Assembly (NCBI RefSeq): GCF_038630985.1
Contig: NZ_CP152049.1
Location: 7,183,501 to 7,247,500 of the forward strand
DNA: 64,000 nt
Direction of reading: 5' to 3'
From: Paenibacillus sp. FSL H8-0548
GTDB lineage: Bacteria > Bacillota > Bacilli > Paenibacillales > Paenibacillaceae
Shown: positions 63,841-64,000 of the stretch, one piece after another
Position numbering within the stretch: the first letter of the stretch is position 1
How the letters are laid out: every line of letters starts with the position of its first letter
Translations under genes and position numbers: made by a program
Notes under the pieces: generated by a model
Databases searched by the model: none
Told to the model about the DNA's origin: nothing
What the model saw: the letters and a program-made list of their open reading frames with translations, nothing else

Positions 63841-64000
63841 TTGAATGAAGCGATCCGATCAATAAAAAAGCTCAACACGAACCTGACCAATAACCAAAAA
63901 GAAATTGAACAAGTATTTTCCTGCTGCCAGGACGTTAACTTTCAAGATTGGCAATACGGAGCATCATTCCAATACGAAGCACTTTCTATTTACTGTGCTT
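63841..64000 (+). CDS. GerAA-type germination protein (partial)
   Basis: The first ~53 codons of a GerA-family A subunit run off the right edge. The TTG at 63841 is used, with a GAGGCTGGGA site upstream. The product starts LNEAIRSIKKLNTNLTNNQK and continues to the QVFSCCQDVNFQDWQYGA region, resembling the N-terminal cytoplasmic domain of GerAA/GerKA. The operon order here is small protein, B, A. A GerC lipoprotein gene would be expected beyond the edge. Confidence 0.75.
   Translation, partial: MNEAIRSIKKLNTNLTNNQKEIEQVFSCCQDVNFQDWQYGASFQYEALSIYCA

Noticed and set aside
1..64000. CRISPR arrays, tRNA and rRNA genes
   Set aside because: No regularly spaced direct repeats with unique spacers and no recognisable tRNA or rRNA segments were seen when reading both strands.

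Overview
The window looks like a chromosomal segment of a Gram-positive, endospore-forming Bacillota of the Paenibacillus type. The reasons are an alpha/beta-type small acid-soluble spore protein, a spore germination receptor operon at the right edge, an S-layer homology (SLH) exoprotein, many carbohydrate ABC importers paired with two-component systems, strong GGAGG-like ribosome sites, frequent TTG/GTG starts, and hairpin-plus-U-run terminators. No rRNA, tRNA or CRISPR array was seen.

Layout. 1-5.7 kb: a minus-strand operon with glycerol-1-phosphate dehydrogenase, a DeoR/GlpR-type regulator and a complete Ugp-like ABC importer whose binding protein runs off the left edge. 5.7-14.2 kb: an accessory, phage-derived looking patch. 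It holds a UviA-like sigma factor and a UviB/BhlA holin-like peptide, a large lysin gene cut in two by an intact IS3-family element (target duplication TAAA), several small proteins I do not recognise, and decayed ORFs. 14.4-15.6 kb: a remnant gene and a decayed sensor kinase. 15.7-20 kb: a NarL-type two-component system, a two-P-loop ATPase and an AIM24 protein. 20-27 kb: a two-component system divergent from an oligosaccharide ABC importer with a cytoplasmic GH5 glycosidase. 27-30 kb: a 7TM sensor kinase with a REC-wHTH-BTAD regulator. 30-34.7 kb: TetR/DUF2798, then a divergent MFS exporter/TetR pair flanked by two direct copies of a ~297-bp non-coding repeat. 34.9-38 kb: a siderophore-binding-protein remnant, a lipoprotein, a peroxiredoxin-like protein and an alpha/beta hydrolase. 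38-43.2 kb: an Agr-type GHKL/LytTR pair without visible peptide genes, then a Met-type NlpA ABC importer preceded by an XRE membrane regulator that carries an apparent nonsense codon. 43.4-51.5 kb: DUF421, an OmpR-type two-component system, an AAC(3)-family acetyltransferase, SASP, a DHDPS-family aldolase and a MalT-like LuxR regulator. 51.6-58.6 kb: a cell-surface operon of two MBOAT O-acyltransferase-like proteins (one without both conserved histidines), an SGNH-like partner and a large lectin/repeat/SLH protein. 58.9-61.1 kb: a TetR/MATE drug-efflux pair with three palindromic operators. 61.1-62.4 kb: transposase remnants. 62.4-64 kb: the start of a germination receptor operon.

The genes fall into nutrient uptake coupled to sensing, cell-surface modification and drug export, interrupted by a mobile or decaying patch. 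The most unusual items are the lysis-type module next to a split lysin, the catalytically incomplete MBOAT paralogue inside an SLH-lectin operon, the paired long repeats around the MFS/TetR genes, and several genes whose reading frames are open well beyond an apparent stop or start. All functional calls come from reading motifs by eye. No database search was run.
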